Positions 7,870 to 16,231 of a stretch of DNA of 47,049 bases are shown piece by piece. The notes under the pieces are model-generated. The model was not told the DNA's origin. It worked only from the letters and a program-made list of their open reading frames with translations, and searched no databases. A program made the position numbers and the translations under genes. This DNA comes from JBHOQX01 sp042408595. GTDB lineage: Bacteria > Chloroflexota > Chloroflexia > Chloroflexales > Roseiflexaceae. Position 1 is the stretch's first letter, and the number at the start of each line of letters is the position of its first letter. Location: the NCBI GenBank assembly GCA_042408595.1, contig JBHOQX010000006.1, positions 1 to 47,049 on the forward strand, in the 5' to 3' direction.

Positions 7870-8185
7870 TGCGGCAGTCGCATGGGGCGATGAGGATGGA
7901 GCGTACGTTGCGGTGAACCCTGAGTTTCCTGGCATTTCGGGGATCGGCGCGACGGGATGGAAACGGCGATCGAGACATACCGCGCCGAAGGGTAGCCGCT
8001 CCCGGTCCCTCGGCGCCTCCCGGCGGCCAGCGGCACATTCCTGGTGCGCCTGCCCAGAACTCTTCATGCCCGGCTGGTGCTGCTTGCTGCTCACGGCGTG
8101 TCGCTCAACGCGCTCGTTACAACACTCATTGCGGAAGCCGTCGGCGTGGCATCGAGCGAGCGTCGCGTCGTGCAAGCACCCAATC
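7856..8185 (+). pseudogene. decayed HicB antitoxin
   Basis: The remnant starts with a probable TTG at 7856 (AGAGAGG upstream) and reads PTYSAAVAWGDEDGAYVAV...FPGISG, the partial RNase H-like fold of HicB. Near 7955 the frame changes, with several codons missing, to METAIETYRAEG. A TAG at 7993-7995 then stands where the family usually has Trp (EGWPLP), an apparent TGG-to-TAG change. Downstream the ribbon-helix-helix part is still legible: GTFLVRLPRTLHARL and GVSLNALVTTLIAEAVG. So it has at least two independent lesions. Homology fades near 8150-8185, before the convergent SIS-domain gene. Confidence 0.75.
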
Positions 8186-8215
8186 CGGTAACGGAGCTGG
8201 ATTGCCGCACCCAGG

Positions 8216-9253
8216 CTACATGGTCCGCGTCACTTTCATCAGCCCGCGTGGCCGGTCGGGGTCGAAGCCTTTCGCCAGGGCGAGATGGAGCGCCAACAGT
8301 TGCCCCGGCACGATCGCCGCCAGCGGACTGAGCCACTCCGGCAACCTGCCGGCCAGCGGCAGCAGTGTAGTCGCCAGGGGATGGGCGCGCTCGTCATCGG
8401 TGGCGATCAGCAGCTCCGCGCCACGCCCGTGCAGCTCGCGCGCCAAGTCGAGCATGTCATCGAACGCCGCCCCGCGCGGCATGATCAGGATCGCCGGCAG
8501 CCCATCGTAGACCGTGGCGATCGGGCCATGGCGGAAATCGGCCGACGAATAGGCGTTCGACATCACATAGGTCAGTTCCTTGAGCTTGAGCGAGAGCTCG
8601 AGCGCCGTGGTGTAGCAGAAGCCGCGCCCGAGCACCAGGCACTGCTCCATGAAGCGATAGCGCTCGGCGCGCTGGGCGACCGGCGCGGCGGCGACCAGCG
8701 TGGCGGCGACCGCCTCCGGCGCCCGGCGCACCTCGTCCAGCCGCGCCTGCGGATCGCGGCTCCAGGCGGCGGCTAGCAGCGCGACCGCCAGCAACTGCGC
8801 GGTGTAGGTCTTGGCCGCCGCGACGCTCTCCTCCTTGCCGGCGTGCAGCTCGATCACGTGGTCAGCGGCGGCGGCCAGCGGCGAGCCACCGTCGTTGGTG
8901 ATCGCCAGGGTGGGCCGGCCCTGCCGGCGCGCCTCGACCAGCACCATCACAATATCCGGCGACTGGCCGGACTGCGAGATACCGACGACCAGCGCCCGGT
9001 CCAGGCGCGGCGGGGCGTCGTAGAGGGTATGGAGCGACGGCGTCGCCATGGCGACCGGGATGCCGGCGAGCGCCGCCCAGGTGTAGGCGGCGTAGATACC
9101 GGCGTGGTCGGATGTGCCGCGGGCGGCCAGCAGCGCGTAGTCGAATGGCGGCAACTGCGCGGCGATCGCCAGGACACGCTCCGCCTCGCGGTCGAGCAGG
9201 CGGGCCAGCACCTCCGGCTGGCTGTGGATTTCGCGCTCCAGGTGCGTCGTCAT
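8216..9253 (-). CDS. double SIS-domain aminosugar-phosphate deaminase/isomerase
   Basis: A 345-residue protein with two sugar-isomerase (SIS) domains and no glutaminase domain. The first carries ARGTSDHAG and the phosphosugar-binding GISQSGQSPD. The second carries LGRGFCYTTALELSLKLKEL and FRHGPIA. Its length and its start (EIHSQPEVLARLL) resemble the type II glucosamine-6-phosphate deaminases, which turn glucosamine-6-phosphate into fructose-6-phosphate and ammonia. A role on another aminosugar phosphate or on fructoselysine-phosphate cannot be excluded. GGGAGGAGCG gives a strong ribosome site for ATG 9253. It is the last gene of a possible leftward transcript with the aldehyde dehydrogenase 68 bases upstream. 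Confidence 0.75.
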   Translation of the reverse strand: MTTHLEREIHSQPEVLARLLDREAERVLAIAAQLPPFDYALLAARGTSDHAGIYAAYTWAALAGIPVAMATPSLHTLYDAPPRLDRALVVGISQSGQSPDIVMVLVEARRQGRPTLAITNDGGSPLAAAADHVIELHAGKEESVAAAKTYTAQLLAVALLAAAWSRDPQARLDEVRRAPEAVAATLVAAAPVAQRAERYRFMEQCLVLGRGFCYTTALELSLKLKELTYVMSNAYSSADFRHGPIATVYDGLPAILIMPRGAAFDDMLDLARELHGRGAELLIATDDERAHPLATTLLPLAGRLPEWLSPLAAIVPGQLLALHLALAKGFDPDRPRGLMKVTRTM

Positions 9254-9321
9254 CGCGCTCCTCCCGACCTCCCCGATAGCCAGCTTTCCGGTTCATGCGT
9301 GGCGTCTTGAGTGGTGAACGA

Positions 9322-10797
9322 TCAATACAACTTCCCTTCGCGCGTCGCGCCGGTGTAGTCGATATACGCCACCTTGGTCTCGGTGTAAAAGTCGAACACC
9401 TCCGTCCCCTGTTCGAACGGACCGACGGCGGTCGCTTTCGTGCCGCCGAACGGCACCTGCGCCTCGCCGCCGAGGGTCGGCGAGTTCACGTGGGTCATGC
9501 CGGTCTCGATCTCGTCGATATAGCGGAACATACGCACCGCGTCGCGGGTGTAGATGCTCGAGGTCAGGCCGAACGGCGAGTCGTTGGCGACCGCCAGCGC
9601 CTCCTCGAAGCTCTCCACGCGGAAGACGGCCAGCACCGGCCCGAATATCTCCTCCTGCGCGATGCGCATCTCCGGCCGCGCCCGATCGAAGATCGTCGGG
9701 CGGATGAAGTAGCCGTTCGCCAGCGGGCCATCGGTGGCGCGTCCGCCGCCGCAGAGCAATTCCGCCCCCTCGCCTTTCCCGATCTCGATATACGTCAGCA
9801 CCCGGTTGAGCTGCCGCTCGTCCACGCTCGGCCCCATGTCCACATCGTCGCGCATGCCGTCGCCGAGGCGCATTTTGCAGGCGGTGTCCACCAGTTTTTC
9901 GAGGAACGCATCCGCCACCGGATGCGTCAGAATCACCCGGCTGGTCGCCGTACAGCGCTGGCCGGTCGAGCCAAACGCCCCGGCAGCCACCCCGGCCACC
10001 GCCAAGTCGATGTCGGCGTCCTCCAGCACGATCACCGGGTTCTTGCCGCCCATCTCGCACTGCGCCCGGATGCCGCGCCGCGCCGCCCGCTCGTAGATCG
10101 CCAGGCCGGTGCTGGTCGCGCCGGTGAACGAGACGCCACGCACCGCCGGGTGGTCGATCAGCGCCGCGCCGACATCCGCCTCGCCATGGACCATGTTGAG
10201 CACGCCGGGCGGCACGCCGGCGTCCACAAAGCACTGCACCACCAGCTCGGCGGTTTCGGGCGTCAGCGGCGAAGGCTTGAACACGACGGTGTTGCCGGCC
10301 ACCAGCGCCGGCGCGATCTTCCAGGCCGGGATGGCGACCGGGAAGTTCCATGGCGTGATCAGCGCGACGACGCCGAGCGGAACTTTGATCGTGTACCCGA
10401 AGTTGGCCGGCAGTTCAAGCGGGATGGTCTGGCCGGTGAGCCGCCGCCCGTGCGCGCCGCTGAACTCCACGATGTTGATCGTACGCGCCAGCTCGCCGCG
10501 CGCCTCAGAGAGCAGCTTGCCCTCCTCGCGGGTGATGGCGCGGGCGATCGCTTCGCGGCGCTCGGCCATCAGCCGGGCGGCCGCCGTAACGATCGCGCCG
10601 CGCCTGGGGGCGGGGGTGCGCCGCCAGCCGGGCAGGGCTCGCGCCGCCGCCTCGCAGGCCGCCGCCGCCTCCTCGGCGGTCGAAAGCGGTGTTTCGCCGA
10701 GCACATCGTTGATATTCGCTGGGTTGATGTTCGGCACGTACCGCGCCGCGCGCGACACAACCCACTCCCCGGCGATAAAGTTTTGGTAGGTTTTCAT
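9322..10797 (-). CDS. NAD(P)-dependent aldehyde dehydrogenase
   Basis: A 491-residue ALDH-superfamily enzyme oxidising an aldehyde to a carboxylic acid. Visible are the cofactor-binding ITPWNFPVAIP and FKPSPLTPETAE, SFTGATSTG, the general base in CEMGGKNPV, the nucleophile Cys in STGQRCTATSR, and the C-terminal GTEVFDFYTETKVAYIDY. Overall it looks most like 2-oxoglutarate-semialdehyde (2,5-dioxovalerate) dehydrogenases, but succinate-semialdehyde or aminoaldehyde substrates are also possible. The start is ATG 10797, preceded by GGGGAGGGCGGC. The upstream neighbour on the same strand is a class III aminotransferase; a transaminase making a semialdehyde and this dehydrogenase oxidising it would be a coherent pair, which is an inference. 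Confidence 0.85.
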   Translation of the reverse strand: MKTYQNFIAGEWVVSRAARYVPNINPANINDVLGETPLSTAEEAAAACEAAARALPGWRRTPAPRRGAIVTAAARLMAERREAIARAITREEGKLLSEARGELARTINIVEFSGAHGRRLTGQTIPLELPANFGYTIKVPLGVVALITPWNFPVAIPAWKIAPALVAGNTVVFKPSPLTPETAELVVQCFVDAGVPPGVLNMVHGEADVGAALIDHPAVRGVSFTGATSTGLAIYERAARRGIRAQCEMGGKNPVIVLEDADIDLAVAGVAAGAFGSTGQRCTATSRVILTHPVADAFLEKLVDTACKMRLGDGMRDDVDMGPSVDERQLNRVLTYIEIGKGEGAELLCGGGRATDGPLANGYFIRPTIFDRARPEMRIAQEEIFGPVLAVFRVESFEEALAVANDSPFGLTSSIYTRDAVRMFRYIDEIETGMTHVNSPTLGGEAQVPFGGTKATAVGPFEQGTEVFDFYTETKVAYIDYTGATREGKLY

Positions 10798-10799
10798 GC

Positions 10800-10971
10800 C
10801 GCCCTCCCCGAATTCGCGGTGCAAAATGCAGAATGCAACGCGCAGAAGGCGACGTGCGCAGCAAAGAATCCAAGGATGAGCACGGATCCTTGTGCCTGGT
10901 GCACGCGCTGTAGTCGGTCCAATGTGCGCCGCGGAGAGTCCAACTCCGAACTCCGCAGGCTGAACGTTGCA
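10800..10971. repeat. degenerate word array with hairpins, aminotransferase to ALDH
   Basis: Read on the minus strand, GTGCAACGTTCAG and GGAGTTCGGAGTTGGA words follow directly on the TAG of the aminotransferase. After a middle part they are answered by GCGTTGCATTCTGCATT words, whose reverse complements match the first set. In the middle, CAAGGAT and ATCCTTG form a 7-bp hairpin (around 10870-10892). Confidence 0.6.
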
Positions 10972-12315
10972 CTACAGGGCACGGTCCGCCACCTCCAGCG
11001 CCCGGTCGATGATCGCCATCCCCTCGCGCAGCTCCGCCTCGCTGATGATCAGGGGCGGGCTGGTGAAGATCGTGTTCCAGCGGACGAAGGTGAACAGCCC
11101 CTGCTCGCGCAGCGCGGCGTTGACCGCCGGCATCGGGCCGAGTTGATCCGGACGCGGGTTGTACGGCACCAGCGGCTCCCGCGTCGCGCGGTCCTTCACC
11201 AGCTCGATGATGCCGAACAGGCCGATGTTGCGCACGTCGCCGACCGACGGATGGCGCTCCTTCAGGCGCAGGTGCTCCTCGCGCAGCACGGCGCCAAGCG
11301 CCGCCGCTCGCTCGATCAGCCCGTCCTCGCGGTAGGCGTTGATGCAGGCCACCGCCGCCGCGCAACCGACCGCGTGGGCGTTGTAGGTCAGCCCGGCGTA
11401 GAGCGTGTGGTCCTCGAAATACGCGGCGATCTCGTCCGAGACCATCGTCGCGCCGAGCGGCACGTACGCCGATGTCAACCCCTTCGCCATGGTCATTATG
11501 TCCGGCACGACGCCCCAGTGATCGACGGCGAACCACTTGCCGGTGCGACCGAATCCGCTCATCACTTCATCGCAGATCAGCAGGATGCCGTACCGGTCGC
11601 ACAGCGCCCGCAGGCCGCGGATGTAGTCGGCGGACGGAATGAGGATGCCATTTGTACCGACAACTGTCTCGATCAGTATCGCCGCAATCGTCTGCGGGCC
11701 CTCGAACTGGATGATCTCCTCGGTCGCGTCCAGCACCGCCGCCGCGTACGCAGGGTCGTCCGGCTCCCTGCCGGCGCGATACGGGTAGAAGTCCGGGATG
11801 CGGACGACGCCGGGGATGCCCGGCTCGGCCGCCCAGCGCCGCGGGTCGCCGGTGAGGGTGATCGCCCCGGCGGTCGCGCCGTGGTAGGAGCGGTAGCGGG
11901 CCAAGATCTTATGCCGCCCGGTGACCATGCGGGCGATCTTGATCGCGTTCTCGTTGGCCTCCGCGCCCCCGTTGGTGAAGAACGCCTTGGTCAGATTGCC
12001 GGGGGTGATCTCACGCAGCAGCCGGCCAAGCTCGGCCCGCACCGCCGTCGTCGCCGCCGTCGGCGCAACGTAGCAGACCTGCTCCATCTGCGCCCGCACC
12101 GCCTCGATCACTCTCCGGTCGCCGTGGCCGAGATTCGTACACATGAGCTGCGAGTTGAAATCCATATAGCGCTTGCCGTCGGCATCCCACATATAGATGC
12201 CGGCGGCGCGCTCGATCACCAGCGGCTTCATCGCCTTCTGCGCCGTCCACTCGTAGAGCGTCGTCGCGCGCGACAGGTCGAGTATCTCGTCGCGGGAAAG
12301 GTCGAGAACGGTCAT
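10972..12315 (-). CDS. class III aminotransferase, taurine/beta-alanine type
   Basis: A 447-residue PLP-dependent aminotransferase. Motifs: FFTNGGAEANENAIKIAR (phosphate-binding), RYRSYHGATAGAITLTGDPRRW, LLICDEVMSGFGRTGKWFA, and TMAKGLTSAYVPLGA with the Schiff-base Lys. The YHGAT...TGDPRR stretch and the long C-terminal part resemble taurine- or beta-alanine-pyruvate aminotransferases more than acetylornithine enzymes; the substrate remains open. ATG 12315 is chosen because GCGAGG stands five bases upstream; a GTG six bases earlier is possible. A TATAAT at 12361-12366 is the likely promoter. It leads a leftward group with an aldehyde dehydrogenase and a SIS-domain deaminase. Confidence 0.82.
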   Translation of the reverse strand: MTVLDLSRDEILDLSRATTLYEWTAQKAMKPLVIERAAGIYMWDADGKRYMDFNSQLMCTNLGHGDRRVIEAVRAQMEQVCYVAPTAATTAVRAELGRLLREITPGNLTKAFFTNGGAEANENAIKIARMVTGRHKILARYRSYHGATAGAITLTGDPRRWAAEPGIPGVVRIPDFYPYRAGREPDDPAYAAAVLDATEEIIQFEGPQTIAAILIETVVGTNGILIPSADYIRGLRALCDRYGILLICDEVMSGFGRTGKWFAVDHWGVVPDIMTMAKGLTSAYVPLGATMVSDEIAAYFEDHTLYAGLTYNAHAVGCAAAVACINAYREDGLIERAAALGAVLREEHLRLKERHPSVGDVRNIGLFGIIELVKDRATREPLVPYNPRPDQLGPMPAVNAALREQGLFTFVRWNTIFTSPPLIISEAELREGMAIIDRALEVADRAL

Positions 12316-12360
12316 ACGCACCTCGCTTCACTGCCTGCGAAATCGCGGGGAACTAAGGGC

Positions 12361-12366
12361 ATTATA
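12361..12366 (-). promoter_or_regulatory. -10 box of the class III aminotransferase
   Basis: A perfect TATAAT on the minus strand, about 45 bases before the ATG at 12315. The best -35 candidate is TTGCCT at a short spacing, so the promoter is weakly supported on that side. Confidence 0.5.
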
Positions 12367-12611
12367 CTTCAGAACGGCAGGAGGCAACGGACGCGGGGTT
12401 CGTTTGGGCCACGAATGGTACAGCGGCGCAGGGAGTGCGCGATCCTGCGCGAATGGCCGTGCCACCTTCGGGCGGAGCGTGCCCGCCCCCTGAAAGCGGC
12501 GCTCCATCGATGTGATGCATCACGCCGGACTGCTGCCCGACATGCCGGCCCGGTGCGCAGTGCGCCAGCGCTGCCTCGAATCTGCAACACCCGCGCGGGC
12601 GCTGCGTACAG
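12367..12611. other. divergent intergenic region, nothing recognised
   Basis: This is the gap between divergent promoters for the aminotransferase and the lipoprotein gene. No open frame, RNA gene or repeat that I can support is present. A short palindrome-like GATGTGATGCATCAC sits in it. Confidence 0.5.
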
Positions 12612-12617
12612 TACAAT
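12612..12617 (+). promoter_or_regulatory. -10 box of the lipoprotein gene
   Basis: TACAAT at 12612-12617, 41 bases before the ATG. No good -35 at normal spacing. The ribosome site AAGGAG (12645-12650) follows. Confidence 0.4.
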
Positions 12618-12658
12618 AGAACCGGCTCGTGTGAACCGCTGACCAAGGAGTTCGCAGC

Positions 12659-14311
12659 ATGCGCAAGAGTTCGTTGATGGTCCTGCTCGCGCTGATCGGC
12701 GCGCTGCTGGCGGCCTGCGGCCTGTCGGATATCGGCGGCAGCGCCGCGAACGGCACGCCCGTCGCGCCATCGAACGCCGTCAAGATCACCATCGCCTACA
12801 GCCCGGAGAAGGAAGGCTGGCTGAAAGAACGCATCGCGGCGTTCAACGCGAGCGGGGCGAAGGTTGGCGGAAGGCCGATTTTCGTCGAGGGGATCAACAA
12901 ATCCAGCGGCGCGGCGCGCACCGAGATCAAGAACGGCCAGCTCACGACAACCATCTGGTCGCCGTCGTCGTCGATCTGGCTGGAGGTGCTGAAGCAGGAG
13001 GGCGGCAATCCGAACGTCGCCGTCTCGAACCGGCCGCTGGTGCTCACCCCGGTCGTCATCTCGATGTGGAAGCCGATGGCCGAGGCGCTCGGCTGGCCGA
13101 ACAAGCCGATCGGCTGGAGCGACCTGCTGGCGTTGACGAACGATCCGCAGGGCTGGGGCAGGTTCGGCCACCCGGAGTGGGGCCGCTTCTCGTGGGGCCA
13201 CACCGACCCGGAGATCAGCACCACCGCGCTCTCGACGCTGATCGCCGAGCTCTACGCCGCCACCGGCAAGCAGCGCGGCCTGACAGTCGCCGACGTGCAG
13301 GACCCGAAGAGCCAGCAGTTCATCCGCGACCTGGGCAAGTCGATCAAGCATTACGGCTACAACACGCTGGTGTTCAGCGACAACATGCGCAAGTTCGGCA
13401 TGTCGTACATCAGCGCGTTTCCGATGGAAGAGATCACGCTGATCGACTTCAACAAGAATAAAAACCCGCCGACGCCGCTGGTCGCGATCTATCCGAAGGA
13501 GGGTACGTTCTGGCACGACGATCCGTTCATCGTGATGGCCAGCGCGACGAACGAGGAGCAGGACGCAGCAGAGCAACTCTATAATTTTCTGATGACGCCG
13601 GACAGCCAGAAACTGGCGATGTCCTACGGCTTCCGCCCGGCGAACGTCGATGTACCGCTGGCCGACCCGATCACCCCGGCGTACGGCGTACAGCCGCAGG
13701 GGGTGCAGAACATCCTGCCGGTGCCGCCGGCCGAGGTGATCGTCGCCGCGAAGAATGTCTGGGCACAGAACCGCAAGCGCGCCGACATCGTGCTGGTGGT
13801 GGACACATCCGGCTCAATGGAGGGCGAGAAGCTCGACCAGGTCAAGGCCGGCCTCGGCACATTCCTGCAGCGGATCGTGCCGGAGGACCGTGTCGGGCTG
13901 GTGACGTTCGCTTCCAGCGCGCAGGTGGCCGTGCCGCCCGCGCCGCTGAGCCAGAGCCGCACCCCGCTCGACACCGCCATCCAGGATATGCGGGCGGAGG
14001 GCAAGACCGCTATTTACGACGCGCTGCTGGTCGGCAAGCAGGCGCTCGATCAACTGCCGCCGTCGAACGAGGAGCGGATCAAGGCGATCGTGCTGCTGAC
14101 TGACGGGATCGACAATTCGAGCACGACCTCGTTCGATCAGCTCAAGCAGCAGTTCGACGAAACCGGCATCAGCATCTTTCCTGTGGCCTATGGCGACGAC
14201 GCCGACACCGATGCGTTGCAGAAGATCGTCGATTTTTCGCGGACGCTGCTGGTGAAGGGCGGCACCGGCGACATCGGGCAGATTTTCGATAACCTGAGCC
14301 GATATTTCTAA
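12659..14311 (+). CDS. lipoprotein: solute-binding domain fused to VWA domain
   Basis: A 550-residue secreted lipoprotein. Residues 1-20 form a lipoprotein signal ending in LLAAC with the lipid-carrying Cys20. Residues about 40-350 resemble a periplasmic/extracellular solute-binding protein of the type that serves ABC transporters (IAYSPEKEGWLKERIAAFN, WSPSSSIWLEVL, EQLYNFLMTPDSQKLAMSYGFRP). From about 375 there is a von Willebrand A domain with a full metal-binding (MIDAS) motif: DTSGS near residue 382, then a Thr in GKTAIYDALL and LLTDGIDNSS. No permease or ATPase gene is adjacent, so it may act in adhesion or protein contact rather than transport; this is an inference. Ribosome site AAGGAG nine bases upstream. 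Confidence 0.85.
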   Translation: MRKSSLMVLLALIGALLAACGLSDIGGSAANGTPVAPSNAVKITIAYSPEKEGWLKERIAAFNASGAKVGGRPIFVEGINKSSGAARTEIKNGQLTTTIWSPSSSIWLEVLKQEGGNPNVAVSNRPLVLTPVVISMWKPMAEALGWPNKPIGWSDLLALTNDPQGWGRFGHPEWGRFSWGHTDPEISTTALSTLIAELYAATGKQRGLTVADVQDPKSQQFIRDLGKSIKHYGYNTLVFSDNMRKFGMSYISAFPMEEITLIDFNKNKNPPTPLVAIYPKEGTFWHDDPFIVMASATNEEQDAAEQLYNFLMTPDSQKLAMSYGFRPANVDVPLADPITPAYGVQPQGVQNILPVPPAEVIVAAKNVWAQNRKRADIVLVVDTSGSMEGEKLDQVKAGLGTFLQRIVPEDRVGLVTFASSAQVAVPPAPLSQSRTPLDTAIQDMRAEGKTAIYDALLVGKQALDQLPPSNEERIKAIVLLTDGIDNSSTTSFDQLKQQFDETGISIFPVAYGDDADTDALQKIVDFSRTLLVKGGTGDIGQIFDNLSRYF

Positions 14312-14332
14312 AAGCCATCTAAACCGAGGAGG

Positions 14333-14376
14333 CGTGGCGGGCTGCGCTCTCCGCCTGTGTCGCCGGGCGACCGGCG
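14333..14376. terminator. hairpin region between convergent genes
   Basis: CGCCGG-GCGA-CCGGCG (14361-14376) is a 6-bp hairpin with a GNRA tetraloop. The 15 bases CGTGGCGGGCTGCGC at 14333-14347 recur exactly in the intergenic hairpin at 21170-21184. Confidence 0.45.
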
Positions 14377-14398
14377 GCGCAGGATGACGCGTCACGCA

Positions 14399-15265
14399 TC
14401 ATGGGTCACGTGGCCGCAGGCCCAGCACACCCCGGCTGTAGTCGAGCGAGACGGCGGCGAAGCGGGCGAGCAGGCGGTTGCCGATGTTCGCCCGCCCGGT
14501 CCGCGCCAGGTCGCCCGCCGCGCCGAGCTGGGCATCCAGCTCCACGTCCTCCAGGCGGAACGGGCCAAGCCGCACCGCGCCGCAGCGCCGCCGCAGCACG
14601 CGGCTCCTCCCGCCGAACCCTGCGCCCTCGCCGGCGGTGACGCCCGCCGCGCCGGGCCGCAGCCCGAACTCGCCGGCCAACCCCGGCCCAAGCGTGATCG
14701 CCGCGTTCGAGCCGGTATCGATCGTCGCCAGCGGCAGCGCTCGCCCGTCCACCTCCAGCCCGTGCAGCGCGGGAAAGTGCTCGAAGAAGCGCAGCGGCAG
14801 CTCCTCGCCACCGGCCGGCGCGCCGACATCCGGATGAGCCAACAGCAAGACACCACGCTGGTAGTCGATGCGTAGCGCCAGCTGGCGCAGTACATTGTAG
14901 CCGAGCACGACATCCACCGGGAACGGCAGCACGCGCAGGTCGAGCGCCGGGGCGAACAGGTCGCGGATCTGCAGCTCGCCGAGGCGCAGCCAGGGGAGCA
15001 CCGCTTCGGTGAAAGCTACCGCGTCGCTGGCGGCCCCCTGCCCCAGGCCGCTGCCGCCGGTCGGCAGGGCGAGCCGGCGCGCCAGGCGCACATCCACCGC
15101 CGATGGGTCCGTGCCGGTGTCGATCAGCACATGGAGCGGATGGCCGCCCGGCCCGGCCGCCTGGCAGCACACCATCCCGGCGGCGAAGTCGAACGGCGCC
15201 GCCGCGGTGCCGGTGCGCGGGAAGATCAGCGTTGTTCGGTCGTCCAGCATGGCGCCCGGATCCAC
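14399..15265 (-). CDS. two-lobe retropepsin-like aspartic protease
   Basis: A 288-residue protein with two copies of the aspartic-protease active-site motif: LIDTGTD at about 48-54 and TIDTGSN at about 181-187. Each is followed by the later hydrophobic-Gly element (VVLGYNVL near 120 and NIGNRLL near 262). Bacterial retropepsin-like proteins often have one lobe and dimerise; here both lobes are in one chain, as in pepsins. No signal peptide or membrane helix is evident. The frame opens with GTG at 15265; ATG 15250 is the other start, and neither has a clear ribosome site. TATGAT at 15280-15285 (minus strand) may be the -10. It follows the small zinc-protein gene on the same strand. The substrate is unknown. 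Confidence 0.7.
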   Translation of the reverse strand: MDPGAMLDDRTTLIFPRTGTAAAPFDFAAGMVCCQAAGPGGHPLHVLIDTGTDPSAVDVRLARRLALPTGGSGLGQGAASDAVAFTEAVLPWLRLGELQIRDLFAPALDLRVLPFPVDVVLGYNVLRQLALRIDYQRGVLLLAHPDVGAPAGGEELPLRFFEHFPALHGLEVDGRALPLATIDTGSNAAITLGPGLAGEFGLRPGAAGVTAGEGAGFGGRSRVLRRRCGAVRLGPFRLEDVELDAQLGAAGDLARTGRANIGNRLLARFAAVSLDYSRGVLGLRPRDP

Positions 15266-15393
15266 GAGCCACAGGGTTGATCATAGAATGGACGGCGGCT
15301 CACCGTCCGTGCACGAAACGAAAAGGGGCGCGGATCAGGACAAACGCCCTGAACCTGCCCCCGTATCCCTCTGAAACCTGTCGCCGGAGCCGG

Positions 15394-15582
15394 CTACGCG
15401 CCGATGCTCTTCTGGAAGCAGGCCTTGTGATGATAGGTCTTGTTGCGGCGGCGGCCGTCCATCACGACCGTCATCTCGCGGTCGTTCATGATCTGCTGGC
15501 CGCAGTTCATGCAGAAGTGATCCGTCACGCGCCCCGATTTATCGCGCGACGTCACGTCCGTTTTTGACTTCTTCTCAGCCAT
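15394..15582 (-). CDS. 62-residue zinc-binding-type protein
   Basis: A small basic protein with a Lys/Arg-rich start (MAEKKSKTDVTSRDKSGR), then FCMNCG and, about 25 residues later, YHHKACF. CxxC followed by HxxxC-type ligands suggests one zinc site. The function is unknown; single-ribbon proteins of this size often bind nucleic acid or ribosomes, but nothing here proves it. AAGGAGCAGG lies upstream of ATG 15582, and an extended -10 (TGG-TATAAT) lies at 15672-15680, so expression is well supported. The aspartic protease gene follows on the same strand after 128 bases. Confidence 0.65.
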   Translation of the reverse strand: MAEKKSKTDVTSRDKSGRVTDHFCMNCGQQIMNDREMTVVMDGRRRNKTYHHKACFQKSIGA

Positions 15583-15671
15583 CGCTGATCCTGCTCCTTC
15601 CCAGTTGGTACGAATGCAACACGAGATCGGCGCACGCCATCCACGGCGGGTTGCGGCCCGTATCTTGCGGT

Positions 15672-15680
15672 ATTATACCA
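15672..15680 (-). promoter_or_regulatory. extended -10 promoter of the zinc-protein gene
   Basis: TGG-TATAAT on the minus strand; start of transcription near 15665, leader about 83 bases. No consensus -35. Confidence 0.6.
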
Positions 15681-15774
15681 CAATCCGCCGCGGAAGAGAG
15701 GCTGGAGGTCGGAGACCGAGGGGGATACGACCGAACATCTCCCGTCTCTCCTCTCCGCAGATGCGAAGCCTGCC

Positions 15775-16221
15775 ATGATCGAAGTTGCCCGCGAGCGCCA
15801 CATCCCCGCGCCGCCCGATGCCGTGTTCGCGCTGCTGTCGTCGCCTGACGCACTGCACGGCTTATTACCGCGCGTCGAGCGGGTGGAGCTGCTGGAGCGC
15901 CACGCCGACCACGCCCGCATCGCCACGCACATGGCATTCGGGCCGTTTGGCAGCATCCGCACCGAGGGCGACGTGCGCTGGACGGACGGGCGCGAGATCG
16001 TCTTCCGCGCCGACCAGTTCATCATGGTCGAGGCGCGCTGGACGTTCACGCCCGCCGACGACGGCACGGATGCGCGCCTGACGCTCCGGCTCGATCTGGC
16101 GCCGCTGCTGGGACCGCTGGCGGCTTTCGTCCCGCCAGAGCGCGTGGCAGCGATGGTCGCCCCCGACCTTGACGCGGCGCTGGCCGCGGTCGCCGGGCGT
16201 GTTTCTCCCGATCGGGCGTAG
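15775..16221 (+). CDS. SRPBCC-family (START-like) protein
   Basis: A 148-residue single-domain protein with the typical opening of the polyketide-cyclase/CoxG-like superfamily, ARERHIPAPPDAVFALLSSPDALHGLLPRV. Beta-strand pairs follow (ARIATHMAFGPFG, GDVRWTDGREIVFRA, ARWTFTPADDGTDARLTLRLDL), then a C-terminal helix. The fold makes a hydrophobic cavity for a lipid-like ligand. Which ligand, and whether it is an enzyme, cannot be read. It lacks a strong ribosome site. It diverges from the zinc-protein gene and converges with the GH4 gene. Confidence 0.7.
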   Translation: MIEVARERHIPAPPDAVFALLSSPDALHGLLPRVERVELLERHADHARIATHMAFGPFGSIRTEGDVRWTDGREIVFRADQFIMVEARWTFTPADDGTDARLTLRLDLAPLLGPLAAFVPPERVAAMVAPDLDAALAAVAGRVSPDRA

Positions 16222-16231
16222 TTTGAACGAG

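Noticed and set aside
9295..12642. Open frame of 1115 codons on the plus strand
   Set aside because: It runs antisense to the aldehyde dehydrogenase and aminotransferase genes, has Arg/His/Gln-rich composition typical of antisense frames in GC-rich DNA, and matches no family.
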